The position numbers and the translations under genes were made by a program. The notes under the pieces are model-generated. The model was given only the letters and a program-made list of their open reading frames with translations. It made no database searches and had not been told where the DNA came from. A DNA stretch of 21,160 bases from a virus, in IMG/VR virus record IMGVR_UViG_3300034198_007831, positions 1-21,160 of that record. One strand, given 5' to 3'. This document shows, in pieces, positions 1 through 9,701 of the stretch. Numbering within the stretch: the first letter of the stretch is position 1; every line of letters starts with the position of its first letter.

Positions 1-66
1 ATAAGGTACATCGAAATGAACTTATATAATTTTAAAAGCTTAAAAAGCTTTTACGGTATTTGCTAA
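1..66 (+). CDS. 3' end of upstream gene (partial; possibly tail assembly chaperone)
   Basis: Frame 1 is open from the left edge to a TAA at 64-66, giving 21 visible residues that end in the motif KSFYGIC. The other two + frames close early: frame 2 starts with a stop at 2-4, and frame 3 ends with TAA at 27-29. The upstream gene therefore ends either at 66 or at 29. The gene immediately 5' of a tape measure gene in siphoviruses normally encodes a tail assembly chaperone, often as two products linked by a programmed frameshift. Both open ends would fit such a pair, but the slippery site would lie outside the window. The assignment rests on position only. The segment could also be non-coding leader. 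Confidence 0.35.
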   Translation: MRYIEMNLYNFKSLKSFYGIC

Positions 67-67
67 T

Positions 68-72
68 AGGAG
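68..72 (+). promoter_or_regulatory. Shine-Dalgarno site that fixes the tape measure start
   Basis: AGGAG at 68-72 lies 5 nt before the ATG at 78. The same frame is open further upstream to a TTG at 60, but that codon has no ribosome site before it and would place this AGGAG inside the gene. The ATG at 78, giving a protein that begins MAGIKVEY, is the better start. Confidence 0.8.
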
Positions 73-77
73 AAACT

Positions 78-3000
78 ATGGCTGGAATAAAAGTAGAGTA
101 CGAACTATCAGATGGTGGCAGTACTAAAAATCTTAATAATGCTACTAGCTTATTAAGAGAAAATATGGATGGAGTAACAGCTGCAGCAACTAGAGCTAGT
201 GCTGCGGCTAAATCTGCTATGGCTGCAAGCGCTGCGCCAAAAACTGCCAACGCCATTAAAGCCGCTAGTGCATCTACAGCTGATAAAGTTGATATGTACG
301 ACCAAGCCAGAGCTGGAGTAGGCACTGGCGCGGCTAGTCGTGACTTTGCTAAGCAAGCGCAAGGATTAGGCGGACTAGTACGTGTTTATGCTACTTTTGC
401 TGCTAACTTATTTGCGGTAACTGCTGCGTTTACAGCACTTAAAGAAGCAGCTAATACAGAAAACATGGTTAAAGGCCTAGATCAACTTAGTGCTGCTGGT
501 GGACAAAGTCTAGGAACTCTTTCAAAGCAAATAGCTGCTACTACTGGTGGAGCACTGTCCTTGCGCGACGCTATGACAGCAGTTGCACAGGCAAGTAGTG
601 CTGGTCTAGGTACTAAGCAGATTCAAGATATTGCAGTTGTTGCTGGTAAAGCATCACAGGCATTAGGTATTTCAATGACTGACGCAGTAAGTCGTCTAAG
701 TCGTGGTATTTCAAAAATTGAACCAGAATTGTTAGACGAAATAGGTATTTTCGTAAAAGTTGATGATGCAGTAAATAGATATGCCTTATCGGTAGGTAAA
801 ACTGTAACTTCACTAAGCGACTTTGAAAGACGCCAAGCTTTTGCAAATGCTGTGTTAGAACAAGGTAAACAAAAGTTTGCTGCAATTGAAGCAGCTCCAA
901 ATCCTTACGATAAACTATTAGCAAGTGCGTCAAACTTACTTACTGCAGGATTGCAAGTAATAAATAAAGTACTAACACCAATATTAGATATACTAGCACA
1001 ATCGCCTACAGCTTTAACGGCTGTTTTTGGTTTAATAGCTATTACACTACTAAAACAAGCAATACCTGCTATAGGTGCTTGGAGAGAAGAATTAACTAAA
1101 TCAGCCGATGTAGCTGCTAAAACAGCACAAAAATCCTATGAAGCTTTTAGAGATTACTCTATTGCAAAAAATCTTGAGAGAGAAGCAAAAGATATAGTAC
1201 CAATTCAGCAAAGAATTAACGCCAATATTGCTGGTGCACAAACAGAGCTAGCTAAAACTTTATCTGATAAATCCAAAATTTTATCTCAAGCAATGTCAGG
1301 CACAGTTGATCCTCAAGCTATGGATAAGCTAGTAAGCACAGAAGTAGCTAGACGCACTACTATACTAGAGAAAATTAAAGCTACTGCAGCTGCAGATGCA
1401 ACTGCGTCTGCAGCTAAAAAATCTGCATATGCAGAAACTATTGCCCTACAAGAAAAAGAAATAGCTAGACTTCAAGTTGCCAGCACTTTATACAAAGAAG
1501 TTGCTGCGGATAGACAACTAATAGCCGCTAGACAGGCTAACACAGATAACGCGGCTGCAACTCGCGAAGAAAAAAATAGAAAAATTATTGCAGATAGCTT
1601 AACAAACAAAGCTACCTCAGCAGGAATACTAGCTCAAGTAGGCTCAGATACTAACTTAAAAGGCACAAAAGAAGCTTTTAGATCTCTATTAGATAATGTA
1701 AAAAATGGTATACCTATATTTGATGAAACTGGAAAAACAGTAGGCAGAGCTACATCTGGATTAAAAGGCTTGGGAGCTGCAGCAACAATTGCAAAAGGAA
1801 GTTTAGTTATACTAGGTTCAGCAATAGGTACTGCGTTTAGCGCAGCATCAGGCGTACTGCAGGCTATAGGGGTTTTAGTTGGTATTTACCAACTTTTAAA
1901 TTCTGTTGCTTCAAGTGCTACAAAACAACAAGATGAGTTTAATACAAAAGTAGAAGAAAATAACAATGCTGTAAAAACAGTTAATGACACTTTTAAGCTG
2001 TACACTACAGCCAAAAAAGAGGCTTTTGGCATAGAGGGAATATCAGCGTTTACTACTGCACTATCAGGTGTCACAAAATCTTTTGATGAGCAACTTGATG
2101 CGCTTAATAGATTTCGCAAAGCCGCTGGCGTGTGGGATAAATTAAAAGATGATGTTGCTGGTATTTTTGGAAAATCTAATACTGACGAAATTAAAAAGAA
2201 TGCTGTAGATAGTATTCAAGCAATATTAAAGTCGCTTCAATTTAGTAGTGGCAAAGAAAATGCAAAAAGTATTTTGGGACAAGTAGTACCAAAAGAAGCC
2301 TTGGAAGATACTGAAGAACTTAAAAAAGCAATTGGAAAATTAAATGACGCTGATTTAAGTAAATTAGCTAGCTCTTTTAAAATGATTGAAGAAAGTCAGC
2401 AGTTTAGTACAAATGCAGCAAAAGGATTCTTAGAAACTTTAAAGTCTATTAATAAAACTGTAGACCAAATTATTCAAAGCAACGCTTTTACGGATTTGCA
2501 AGGCAAGCTAGGTGTTGACTTAGTAAATGCTGCAGATCAATTTGCACAAGCTTTAACAGATCCATTAAAAAGTGTAGCTGTTTTAGAAGAAATAACAAAG
2601 AATCCAAAACTATTTGCTATTATAGGTCCAGAGCAAATAGAGTCTTTGTTTAAGGCACGAACTATTGTAACAGAAATTGGTAAACAAGAAAAAGAAGTAG
2701 AAAAACTAAGACAAGAGTTTGAAAAGTTTGGTCCTGCAACTGAAAATCTTTCTGGTAATTACGATGCTCTTGGTAACGCTATCGGTGAATCGCTTGGACA
2801 GTCTAATACAGAAATAAGAAACGAACTAGAAAGTAATTATAAAGCTGCGGAAGCGTCTTTAACGGGATTAAAGACTAAAGCTGAAGAGTTTTCTATGAGT
2901 CAGGCCAACCTTGTTAAAACGCTAACTGATGAAGGTTTTAAAAGAATTGCTTTGGGTTTAAAAGAAGCCACTCAAAAAGCACAGAATAGCATAAAGGCGT

Positions 3001-6000
3001 TTGACTTAGGTCAAGCTGCTTCAGCAGGACTAAATACTGCAAATGAAGAGTATAAGCTAAAAATGGCTGATATTAGAATACAGACAGCTTTAGTTGAGGC
3101 TTCTTATGTTGCAGAACTTGCAACTAGAAAAAATACAGAAAAACTTGAAAAATTAACCGTTGAGCTAGAACTAGCTCGTGCTCAAGCTGCACGTACAAAT
3201 CCAAAAGCTACCGAAGATGAGAAAAAGGTAGCGGGTCTTATGGCAATATCCGCACAAGAAGCACTAGATAAAATAAAGGCAAAAGAAGACTTAAATGCTG
3301 GAGAAAGTGTTAAAAATGTAGAAGCTAAATATGGTACAAAAGCGGTACAACTAGCTCAGTCCAGTATTACTAATGATAAGATACCTGAAATTAAAAAACA
3401 AGCAGCTTTAAGTGGTCTTAAAGCCGACACTGTTATTGCAGGCAAAACTCGCGATATTAAAAACGAAGAGTATGCTTTTAAATTAAAAAGTGATGGGCGA
3501 ACCTTAGACTTAGAGTCTTTAAAACTACAAGAGTTAGCTATAAATAACGCACAGCAAATAACTAATATAGGTACAGTAGGCTTATTAGATGCAAAAGAAG
3601 AACTGCAACTAGAAATACTAGCGCAAGAAACAAGTAATCAGAGAAAAAAGATAGAAGAAGAAATAAGAAAAATAAATAAGTCTATAACTCCTGAGCTAAA
3701 AGAAACTGCAGATGCTGAGTTAAAAATTGAAAGATCTAAACTAGAGCAATTAGGTATTAGTGAACTAATAAAAGAAGCTAGTATAAAAGATAGTAGTATT
3801 CGTGCAAAGAGTGCAGACAGAGAAGCCCAACTAACTAAAGAAGCAGAAATTCGTATACAAAATGAACAAGATGTTAATTCTATTAAACTTGCTCAAATTT
3901 CTTTGTATGAAAAGCAAATAGATGCTCAACTACAGTTAGGAACTATTGATGATAAATCAGCAGTTCGTAAAAAAGCTGAATATGAATTACAGCGCTTAAT
4001 ATTAAAAGCTGAAGAAGACGAAAATAAAGCTCAGGATAAAGTAGACCTAAAAGCTGAAGCATTAGTTAAGGCTAAAGAAATATTACAAAGAGCTGATGAG
4101 TCACAAAGACAATTAAAAGCCTTACAGGATTCATATTTAAAACAAAGGCAAGATGCCCTAGAAAGTGGTACAGTTACAGCTGAAAATTTAGCTACTCTTC
4201 CAACAGTTTCTGTAGAAGCCCAACAAAAAGTAGATAACGAAAAAGAATTAGCAAAAGCTGTAGAAGCAAGAGCACAAAGTGAATATAATGCAGCTATAAG
4301 ATCAAAAGAAGCTATAGCTGGTGTAAACGAACTTAGTAAACAATCTATTGAAGACCAAAAAGCACTTAGTCTTGAACTTATTAAGCAAGCAGACCACTTA
4401 AGCAACATATCTAATATTACTAATTCTTTGTCTGCTGTTTTTGGAGATTTCGGAAAAACTCTTGGCGATGTAATTAGTAAATTTGATACTATGTATACTA
4501 ATGACCAAAAGAGAGCAGAGCAATTAAAGAACGCAGTAAAAGGTACTAAGGAATATAGTGATCTTGAAAGAAAAAACACTCAGGCACAACTAGCAGACGG
4601 TGCTTCTTTGATTGGCAGTGCAAAAAGTTTATTTAAAGAAAAAAGTACTACATATAAAACTATGGCAGCACTTGAAAAAGGCATACATATAGTTAATATG
4701 GCAATGAGCGCTCAGCGAATGGTTCAACAAAGCCTAGAAACTGGTGGTTTATTAGCAAACATAGGTACACGTATTACTGCAACTGTGGCTGCTGCTGAAG
4801 TAGATGGTGTTGCAGGCGTAGTAAAATCAGTTGCTAGCTTGCCGTTTCCAGTTAACGTAGCTGCAGGTGTTACAGTAGCTGCAATAATGGCAGCACTAAT
4901 AGGTCAAATTGGCGGAAAGGGACCAGGGTATACTAATGCTGCTACAAATACTGGTACTGGCGTTGGTGGAGGAGATAACAGCTCCCCAAGCGAAAGCTTA
5001 GCAAAATCAATTGAAATACTAGCACCAGCTGATCCTATAATGATGAAAAATAGCTCAGAAATGGTTAGGTACTTGCGTAATATTAGTGATAATATTGGAA
5101 ACTTTGGACTTGCACTAAGTAGAGCAGGAGTATTAGAAGGAAATGCTGCTGCTGCTAAAACTGGATTCAATACTACTAGCACAAGTAATATGTTGCTATG
5201 GGGAGGTCAGTTTATAAGAGATATAGGCGGTGCACTTGGTTTAGGCACAGTAATGGATAGCTTATCTAAAGCCTTAGGTTTTGGTACAAAAACAAGTATT
5301 GAAGGTCAAGGTATTACTGCAGGCCCACAGTCTATAGGTAGTATAAGACGAAGCGGATTTAGCGGTAACTTTTATACTAATATAAAAGAAGAAGACAAAG
5401 CTTTAGGAATAACTTATAGCAGTAGCACCAGAACTGTACTAACAGGCTTTACTAAAGAGCTAAGTGATGCACTTACAAATGTATTTGATTCAGTAGGAAA
5501 CGCAATATTTTCTTCAGCAGAAATACTTGGTAAGGATTCTGTTGACGTAATGAAAAAAATAGATGCTTTTGTTGTTAATTTTGGTAGTGTAGGAATTGGA
5601 GGTGATGCTTCAAAAACTATTGAAAATATTGCTGGACAACAACTAGATTTACTAGTACAAAGCGTGCTTCCAGAAATGGAACCTTTTAATAAACAAGGTG
5701 AACGTTTAGGCGAAACTTTGTCAAGAGTAGTATTTGGTATAGATTCAGCCTCAGTTGCTCTAGATAATATAGGTATTGAAGCTATTAAGTATACTGATAT
5801 TATTAATAAAAAAGGGGATGTAGGGGCAGAAATTGTAAGACAGTCTATATTAGCTGGCGAAACTCAGAGTTTAATAAAAGATGTTATTAAAAATGCTAAC
5901 GGAACTGCTGAAGATGTAGCTGAGCTATATACTAAACTAGACACATTACGAGATACTATAGTAGATCTTGGAATTGATCAAGAGTTTTTAAATAGAAGCG

Positions 6001-7337
6001 TAATAATTGCTGCAGGTGGAGTAGATAAGTTTAGTGAAGGAATAAACACATTTTTTGGTAAATTTACAACAGAGGCATATAAAACTTCTATTGAAATTGA
6101 CAAAGCAAAAAATGCTTTTAGTAAGTTTGGTGTAGCTATACCAGCTACTAGAGAAGAATTCTTTGAGTTATTTAATACTCTTTCAACTACTTCCCCAGAA
6201 GCTGCAGGCGGATTATTAAAAGTAATCGATTCCATAGATACAATGTATACTAGTACTGAAGCAATACTAGAAAAACAAAAATCAGCTTGGGAATCTTTCT
6301 TTGGTACATTTGCTTCGGCTAGTCAAAAGACTTTTAATGAAACTCTAAAGATAACTACTGTATTTAATAAATTCGGTCTAGCAATACCAAAAACTAGAGG
6401 CGAACTATTAACATTAGTTGATGGATTACGAACTACAGCGCCTGATACTGCAGATGCTATAATGGAGTTATCTTCTTCATTTAGTACTTACTATAGCGCT
6501 GCTGGTAGCTTTGAAAACGTTACCTTATCTTTAAGTAATAGTTTAAAAACTACTACTGAAAGTTTAAAGTCTCAGATTAAAGCACTAAAAGACTACGATA
6601 GTTCTTTGGTACTCGGTTCACAATCAACTTTAACAGCTACAGAACAGTATAGTTTTGCTAAAGATGAAGTAACAAGACTAAAAGGTATTATAGATAGTAC
6701 ACCAACAACAGCAGCAGAAGAAAAGACTAGAAATGAAGCTATTGGTTCGTTTACTAAAGCTACTGATAATTTCTTAAGATTATCTAGCAGCCTTTATGCT
6801 AGTGGAGCACAGTATTCTAGTGACTTTAACTTAGTAAGAACAGCCATTAAAAATACTAGCGCTGCTTTAGAAACTCAGCTAACTGATGCCGAAAAACAAC
6901 TAGCAAAATTAACTGAATCTAATAGCTTCTTAGAAGATATTAGTAATTCAAGTAAAACTACTTCAGAATTAATTACCAAATATTTAGAATTAGGGGGAGT
7001 GTCTATTACTGCACCTAAAGCTGCACTAGGTACTAATTATGTTCCACACGATATGTTGGCACAAATTCACGAAGGTGAACGTATTATGCCAGCAGCAGAT
7101 AATGCAATGTTAATGCAAAATCTTAACAGTGGTAACTCAAGTAATCAGCAGCTGCTTACACAAATTGCTCAACTAACTAAACAAGTTGAAGACTTGGCAG
7201 CAGTTGTAGCAGATGGTGCAATACTAAATGCTAAAGCAACTGATCGTAATACTGAGCAAATAACAAAAGTCATTACTACTAGCAATGACAAGACAATTCA
7301 AGCTAATCGCTTACAAGCTAAAGCTGGTATAAAGTAA
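78..7337 (+). CDS. Tail tape measure protein
   Basis: This 2419-residue protein would set tail length as the tube assembles around it and be ejected with the DNA. An Ala-rich N-terminus is followed by hydrophobic stretches at about residues 97-121, 312-330, 570-613 and 1588-1613. A long, charged, helix-rich Lys/Glu/Ala region lies at roughly 620-1450. A Gly-rich linker (GTGVGGGD, about 1625) precedes a segment ending SEMVRYLRNISDNIG, an arrangement familiar from tape measures of proteobacterial phages. Two copies of an FxKFGxAIPxTR motif begin at residues 2013 and 2095. The C-terminus carries GTNYVPHDM (about 2318) and EGERIMPAADN (about 2333), a typical tape measure ending. I see no peptidoglycan hydrolase motif. 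The gene is much longer than lambda H (853 aa) or T5 pb2 (about 1200 aa). A terminator follows directly. Confidence 0.96.
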   Translation: MAGIKVEYELSDGGSTKNLNNATSLLRENMDGVTAAATRASAAAKSAMAASAAPKTANAIKAASASTADKVDMYDQARAGVGTGAASRDFAKQAQGLGGLVRVYATFAANLFAVTAAFTALKEAANTENMVKGLDQLSAAGGQSLGTLSKQIAATTGGALSLRDAMTAVAQASSAGLGTKQIQDIAVVAGKASQALGISMTDAVSRLSRGISKIEPELLDEIGIFVKVDDAVNRYALSVGKTVTSLSDFERRQAFANAVLEQGKQKFAAIEAAPNPYDKLLASASNLLTAGLQVINKVLTPILDILAQSPTALTAVFGLIAITLLKQAIPAIGAWREELTKSADVAAKTAQKSYEAFRDYSIAKNLEREAKDIVPIQQRINANIAGAQTELAKTLSDKSKILSQAMSGTVDPQAMDKLVSTEVARRTTILEKIKATAAADATASAAKKSAYAETIALQEKEIARLQVASTLYKEVAADRQLIAARQANTDNAAATREEKNRKIIADSLTNKATSAGILAQVGSDTNLKGTKEAFRSLLDNVKNGIPIFDETGKTVGRATSGLKGLGAAATIAKGSLVILGSAIGTAFSAASGVLQAIGVLVGIYQLLNSVASSATKQQDEFNTKVEENNNAVKTVNDTFKLYTTAKKEAFGIEGISAFTTALSGVTKSFDEQLDALNRFRKAAGVWDKLKDDVAGIFGKSNTDEIKKNAVDSIQAILKSLQFSSGKENAKSILGQVVPKEALEDTEELKKAIGKLNDADLSKLASSFKMIEESQQFSTNAAKGFLETLKSINKTVDQIIQSNAFTDLQGKLGVDLVNAADQFAQALTDPLKSVAVLEEITKNPKLFAIIGPEQIESLFKARTIVTEIGKQEKEVEKLRQEFEKFGPATENLSGNYDALGNAIGESLGQSNTEIRNELESNYKAAEASLTGLKTKAEEFSMSQANLVKTLTDEGFKRIALGLKEATQKAQNSIKAFDLGQAASAGLNTANEEYKLKMADIRIQTALVEASYVAELATRKNTEKLEKLTVELELARAQAARTNPKATEDEKKVAGLMAISAQEALDKIKAKEDLNAGESVKNVEAKYGTKAVQLAQSSITNDKIPEIKKQAALSGLKADTVIAGKTRDIKNEEYAFKLKSDGRTLDLESLKLQELAINNAQQITNIGTVGLLDAKEELQLEILAQETSNQRKKIEEEIRKINKSITPELKETADAELKIERSKLEQLGISELIKEASIKDSSIRAKSADREAQLTKEAEIRIQNEQDVNSIKLAQISLYEKQIDAQLQLGTIDDKSAVRKKAEYELQRLILKAEEDENKAQDKVDLKAEALVKAKEILQRADESQRQLKALQDSYLKQRQDALESGTVTAENLATLPTVSVEAQQKVDNEKELAKAVEARAQSEYNAAIRSKEAIAGVNELSKQSIEDQKALSLELIKQADHLSNISNITNSLSAVFGDFGKTLGDVISKFDTMYTNDQKRAEQLKNAVKGTKEYSDLERKNTQAQLADGASLIGSAKSLFKEKSTTYKTMAALEKGIHIVNMAMSAQRMVQQSLETGGLLANIGTRITATVAAAEVDGVAGVVKSVASLPFPVNVAAGVTVAAIMAALIGQIGGKGPGYTNAATNTGTGVGGGDNSSPSESLAKSIEILAPADPIMMKNSSEMVRYLRNISDNIGNFGLALSRAGVLEGNAAAAKTGFNTTSTSNMLLWGGQFIRDIGGALGLGTVMDSLSKALGFGTKTSIEGQGITAGPQSIGSIRRSGFSGNFYTNIKEEDKALGITYSSSTRTVLTGFTKELSDALTNVFDSVGNAIFSSAEILGKDSVDVMKKIDAFVVNFGSVGIGGDASKTIENIAGQQLDLLVQSVLPEMEPFNKQGERLGETLSRVVFGIDSASVALDNIGIEAIKYTDIINKKGDVGAEIVRQSILAGETQSLIKDVIKNANGTAEDVAELYTKLDTLRDTIVDLGIDQEFLNRSVIIAAGGVDKFSEGINTFFGKFTTEAYKTSIEIDKAKNAFSKFGVAIPATREEFFELFNTLSTTSPEAAGGLLKVIDSIDTMYTSTEAILEKQKSAWESFFGTFASASQKTFNETLKITTVFNKFGLAIPKTRGELLTLVDGLRTTAPDTADAIMELSSSFSTYYSAAGSFENVTLSLSNSLKTTTESLKSQIKALKDYDSSLVLGSQSTLTATEQYSFAKDEVTRLKGIIDSTPTTAAEEKTRNEAIGSFTKATDNFLRLSSSLYASGAQYSSDFNLVRTAIKNTSAALETQLTDAEKQLAKLTESNSFLEDISNSSKTTSELITKYLELGGVSITAPKAALGTNYVPHDMLAQIHEGERIMPAADNAMLMQNLNSGNSSNQQLLTQIAQLTKQVEDLAAVVADGAILNAKATDRNTEQITKVITTSNDKTIQANRLQAKAGIK
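6114..6512 (+). repeat. Tandem protein repeat within the tape measure
   Basis: Two copies about 82 residues apart share the pattern [AV]FxKFGxAIPxTRxE, then L..L.TT.P..A. The first begins at residue 2013 (AFSKFGVAIPATREE) and the second at 2095 (VFNKFGLAIPKTRGE). The DNA copies have diverged, so this is an old duplication or a repeating structural unit. Similar FG..P.TR units occur in tape measures of other proteobacterial phages. Confidence 0.7.
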
Positions 7338-7341
7338 ATAT

Positions 7342-7372
7342 AGTAAGGGCTTTTTAGCCCTTACTTATTTTT
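7342..7372 (+). terminator. Intrinsic terminator after the tape measure gene
   Basis: A perfect 10-bp stem has arms AGTAAGGGCT (7342-7351) and AGCCCTTACT (7356-7365), a TTTT loop, and then TATTTTT. It starts 4 nt after the tape measure stop. The next gene's ribosome site, AAGGA at 7373-7377, follows at once, so there is no room for a new promoter between them. Transcription of the tail-tip genes must pass through this element. Confidence 0.85.
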
Positions 7373-7382
7373 AAGGATAAAT

Positions 7383-8201
7383 ATGGCAAATTTAAGAGTA
7401 TTATACAATAATCTTGCAGATAGTGCAACTATTACTGCAAGCTCAACTGTATTGGGCTACGCTATAGCAAATGTTCAAAATATTAAAAAAACTAGTGTGC
7501 ATAGGTCTGCTGCTACTACCAATACTGTTACCTATACTCTGAATTGGACCTCTGATCAGAAAATAAACGGTGTAGCGTTACCAGCAACTAATTTAATAAA
7601 TGGTTCCACTATTAGGGTAACCTTATATAATTCTGCTGGCACACTACTAGCAGACAGCAATACAGTAGCTGCCTGCAAAGATAAAAATCCAGAACTAAGC
7701 GTGGCTTATACAAGTAACGTTTTTCCTTATAGCGGCGCTACTAAAACTAGTATATGGTTTGATACTTTATACAGTACAGTAAGAAGAGTAGATATAACTC
7801 TTACGCATGCAAATAGCCTTACAAGTATAGATTGTTCAAGAATAGTTTGCGGAAACTACTGGGAAAGTACTAGACAAGCAAGTAATGGTATAACTGTAGG
7901 AGTAGTAGATAACAGTATTATAACTAATACTAGATCTGGGGACTCTTATGTAGATCGTAGACCTACTATTGAAACTATGCAATTTCAGTTACAGTACATA
8001 AATGATAAAGATAGAAAAACACTATTAGAAATTATGAAAACAGTAGGTTCAAGCGGTTTAGTATACTTATGTATATTTCCTGATAATACTAACCCCGAAA
8101 TTACGCAAAGCTATTCTATATACGGAAGAAGTCAAAGTAACTCGCTAGAGTATGCCTTATATAGTCTATATAATACTAGTTTAAATATAAATAGTTGGTA
8201 A
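7383..8201 (+). CDS. Minor tail protein, beta-sandwich N-terminus
   Basis: This 272-residue protein follows the tape measure gene, where siphoviruses encode tail-tip components. The N-terminal part (about 15-95) has SSTVLGYAIANVQN, an HRS, then KINGVALPATNL and IRVTLYNSAG. This resembles the galactose-binding-like (F5/8 type C) beta-sandwich pattern found in tail proteins. The C-terminal half includes DRRPTIETMQFQLQYI and KTLLEIMKTVGSSG, suggesting a second, mixed domain. There is no signal peptide or membrane segment. AAGGA lies 5 nt before the ATG, which supports this start. Three nucleotides separate its stop from the next start, indicating translation as a unit with the hub-like gene. A minor structural tail protein, possibly in the distal-tail role, is the best call. 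The family name is uncertain. Confidence 0.7.
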   Translation: MANLRVLYNNLADSATITASSTVLGYAIANVQNIKKTSVHRSAATTNTVTYTLNWTSDQKINGVALPATNLINGSTIRVTLYNSAGTLLADSNTVAACKDKNPELSVAYTSNVFPYSGATKTSIWFDTLYSTVRRVDITLTHANSLTSIDCSRIVCGNYWESTRQASNGITVGVVDNSIITNTRSGDSYVDRRPTIETMQFQLQYINDKDRKTLLEIMKTVGSSGLVYLCIFPDNTNPEITQSYSIYGRSQSNSLEYALYSLYNTSLNINSW

Positions 8202-8204
8202 CAA

Positions 8205-9701
8205 ATGAAGACAGTAACCGAAATAATATCTTGGCTAAATACGCCTGGTCATGTAAAGTGCACTTTAATAGACATAAAAGATGTAGTTACCAAACTTACA
8301 CCAAAAACTGAAGAAGATGTATATTTTTCAAGTGCAGTATACAATAATAATGATAACTTATCTTATATTCCAATAATTAATGGTGGTTTAAATTTTTCTG
8401 AAAGCTTATCTATAGACGGAAATATATCTAGTGGTTTTGGTAGCTTAGAGCTTACAAATGCTGGTGGTGCTTATGACTACTTTTTAGATTACATTTGGAA
8501 ACGCAGGCCTGTAAAAATTTATTTAGGGGATATTACGTGGCCTAAATCTGACTTTGTAATGATATTTGATGGACTTATAGAAGACTTAGCGTCTACTAAT
8601 GAAAGTACGTTAGTCATATCTTTATTTGATAAATTACAAAGATTAAACGATAATATTAGTGAAACTAATCTTAGTACTACAGAGTATTCTCAAAACACAG
8701 AACAAACACTATTGCCATTACTATTCGGGGAATGTTTTAATGTACAACCACTACTTGTAGATAATGGTAGTTCTTTAGATGGTGGTCAAGTATATATGTA
8801 CCATAATGGTCCAGCAAAAGGAATAATTGAAGTTAGAGATAATGGCAATCCAATAGAAGTTGACGAAGATATTACTACTGGAACTTTTACATTACAGACT
8901 GGCCCAAGAGGAACTATAACTTGTAGTGCACAAGGAAGTACTCCCTACAACAATACTGTAGCAGGTATTATTACTACTTTAGTTAAAAATTACGGTGTTG
9001 AAATAAATAGATTTACTGATGCAGAAATTAACTTTGCAGAATTTACAAATAATAGTAAAGTCGGTATATACTGCAAAGATAGAACTAATATACTAGATGC
9101 ATGTTCTCAACTAGCAAGAAGTGTTAATAGTGGATTAGTATGTCCAAGTATAACTTTAGAGGCTAATGGGACTGTAAGTGCCAGTAAGTTAAAGTTAGTT
9201 GAATTAAAAGAGCCTTCTGGTACTGCAAAATATACTTTTACAGATGCCTCTATGGTTGAAGGAAGTTTATCAGTAACACAAACTTTTCCTATACGCACAG
9301 TATTAAAGCTATCTTATTGTAAAAATTATACTGTTCAAACTTCGATTGTTGCTGGGTTAAATCCTACAATTAATTTTTCTCAAGAATATTTATTTGCTGA
9401 CTTTAGTGATGAAACACTGCAAGAACTATATAAAGATAACGGTACAGTGGAGCCAGATGAAACATTACTTATTGTTGAATCTGAAGCACAAACTGAGTTA
9501 ACTAAAAGAAAAAATTTATGGTCTAAGCCAAGATTTCTAATAACGGCTACTTATTTGCCAGAACATATATTTGTTCAATTAGGCGATATTGTAAGTATAC
9601 AGTCTACTAGGTTTAATTTAAGTGTAGCTAAAAAAGGAATAGTTTTTTCACTTAACAGAGATTGGTTAAGTGGAATGATTGAGATAGGAGTATTAGTCTA
9701 A
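8205..9701 (+). CDS. Tail hub / baseplate-like structural protein
   Basis: This 498-residue protein probably forms the central hub at the tail tip, between tube and fibres. Visible features are GNISSGFGSLELTNAGGAYD (about 65-85) and a KRRPVKIYLGD segment with FDGLIEDL (about 97-130). LLPLLFGECFNVQPLLVD (about 165-182) leads into a YMYHNGPAKGIIEVRDNG stretch, a combination I know from hub-like tail proteins of proteobacterial siphophages. The C-terminus reads LGDIVSIQS, then NRDWLSGMIEIGVLV, similar to the closing beta-structure of hub proteins. It has no clear Shine-Dalgarno and starts 3 nt after the previous stop, so translational coupling is likely. Its stop overlaps the next start (TAATG). 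With the following gene it may perform the job that lambda does with the single J protein. Confidence 0.75.
   Translation: MKTVTEIISWLNTPGHVKCTLIDIKDVVTKLTPKTEEDVYFSSAVYNNNDNLSYIPIINGGLNFSESLSIDGNISSGFGSLELTNAGGAYDYFLDYIWKRRPVKIYLGDITWPKSDFVMIFDGLIEDLASTNESTLVISLFDKLQRLNDNISETNLSTTEYSQNTEQTLLPLLFGECFNVQPLLVDNGSSLDGGQVYMYHNGPAKGIIEVRDNGNPIEVDEDITTGTFTLQTGPRGTITCSAQGSTPYNNTVAGIITTLVKNYGVEINRFTDAEINFAEFTNNSKVGIYCKDRTNILDACSQLARSVNSGLVCPSITLEANGTVSASKLKLVELKEPSGTAKYTFTDASMVEGSLSVTQTFPIRTVLKLSYCKNYTVQTSIVAGLNPTINFSQEYLFADFSDETLQELYKDNGTVEPDETLLIVESEAQTELTKRKNLWSKPRFLITATYLPEHIFVQLGDIVSIQSTRFNLSVAKKGIVFSLNRDWLSGMIEIGVLV

Noticed and set aside
33-53. Inverted repeat TAAAAGCT/AGCTTTTA before the tape measure as a terminator
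   Set aside because: The stem is almost all A-T and is followed by CGGTATT with no U-run. It may be a weak structure or chance in AT-rich DNA.
60-77. TTG at 60 as the tape measure start
   Set aside because: No ribosome site precedes it, and the strong AGGAG at 68-72 is spaced correctly for the ATG at 78.
4031-4579. 182-aa open frame on the - strand
   Set aside because: It lies wholly inside the coiled-coil part of the tape measure gene and has low-complexity Ser/Leu composition as expected for the complement of Lys/Glu/Ala codons. No ribosome site or relatives are recognised.
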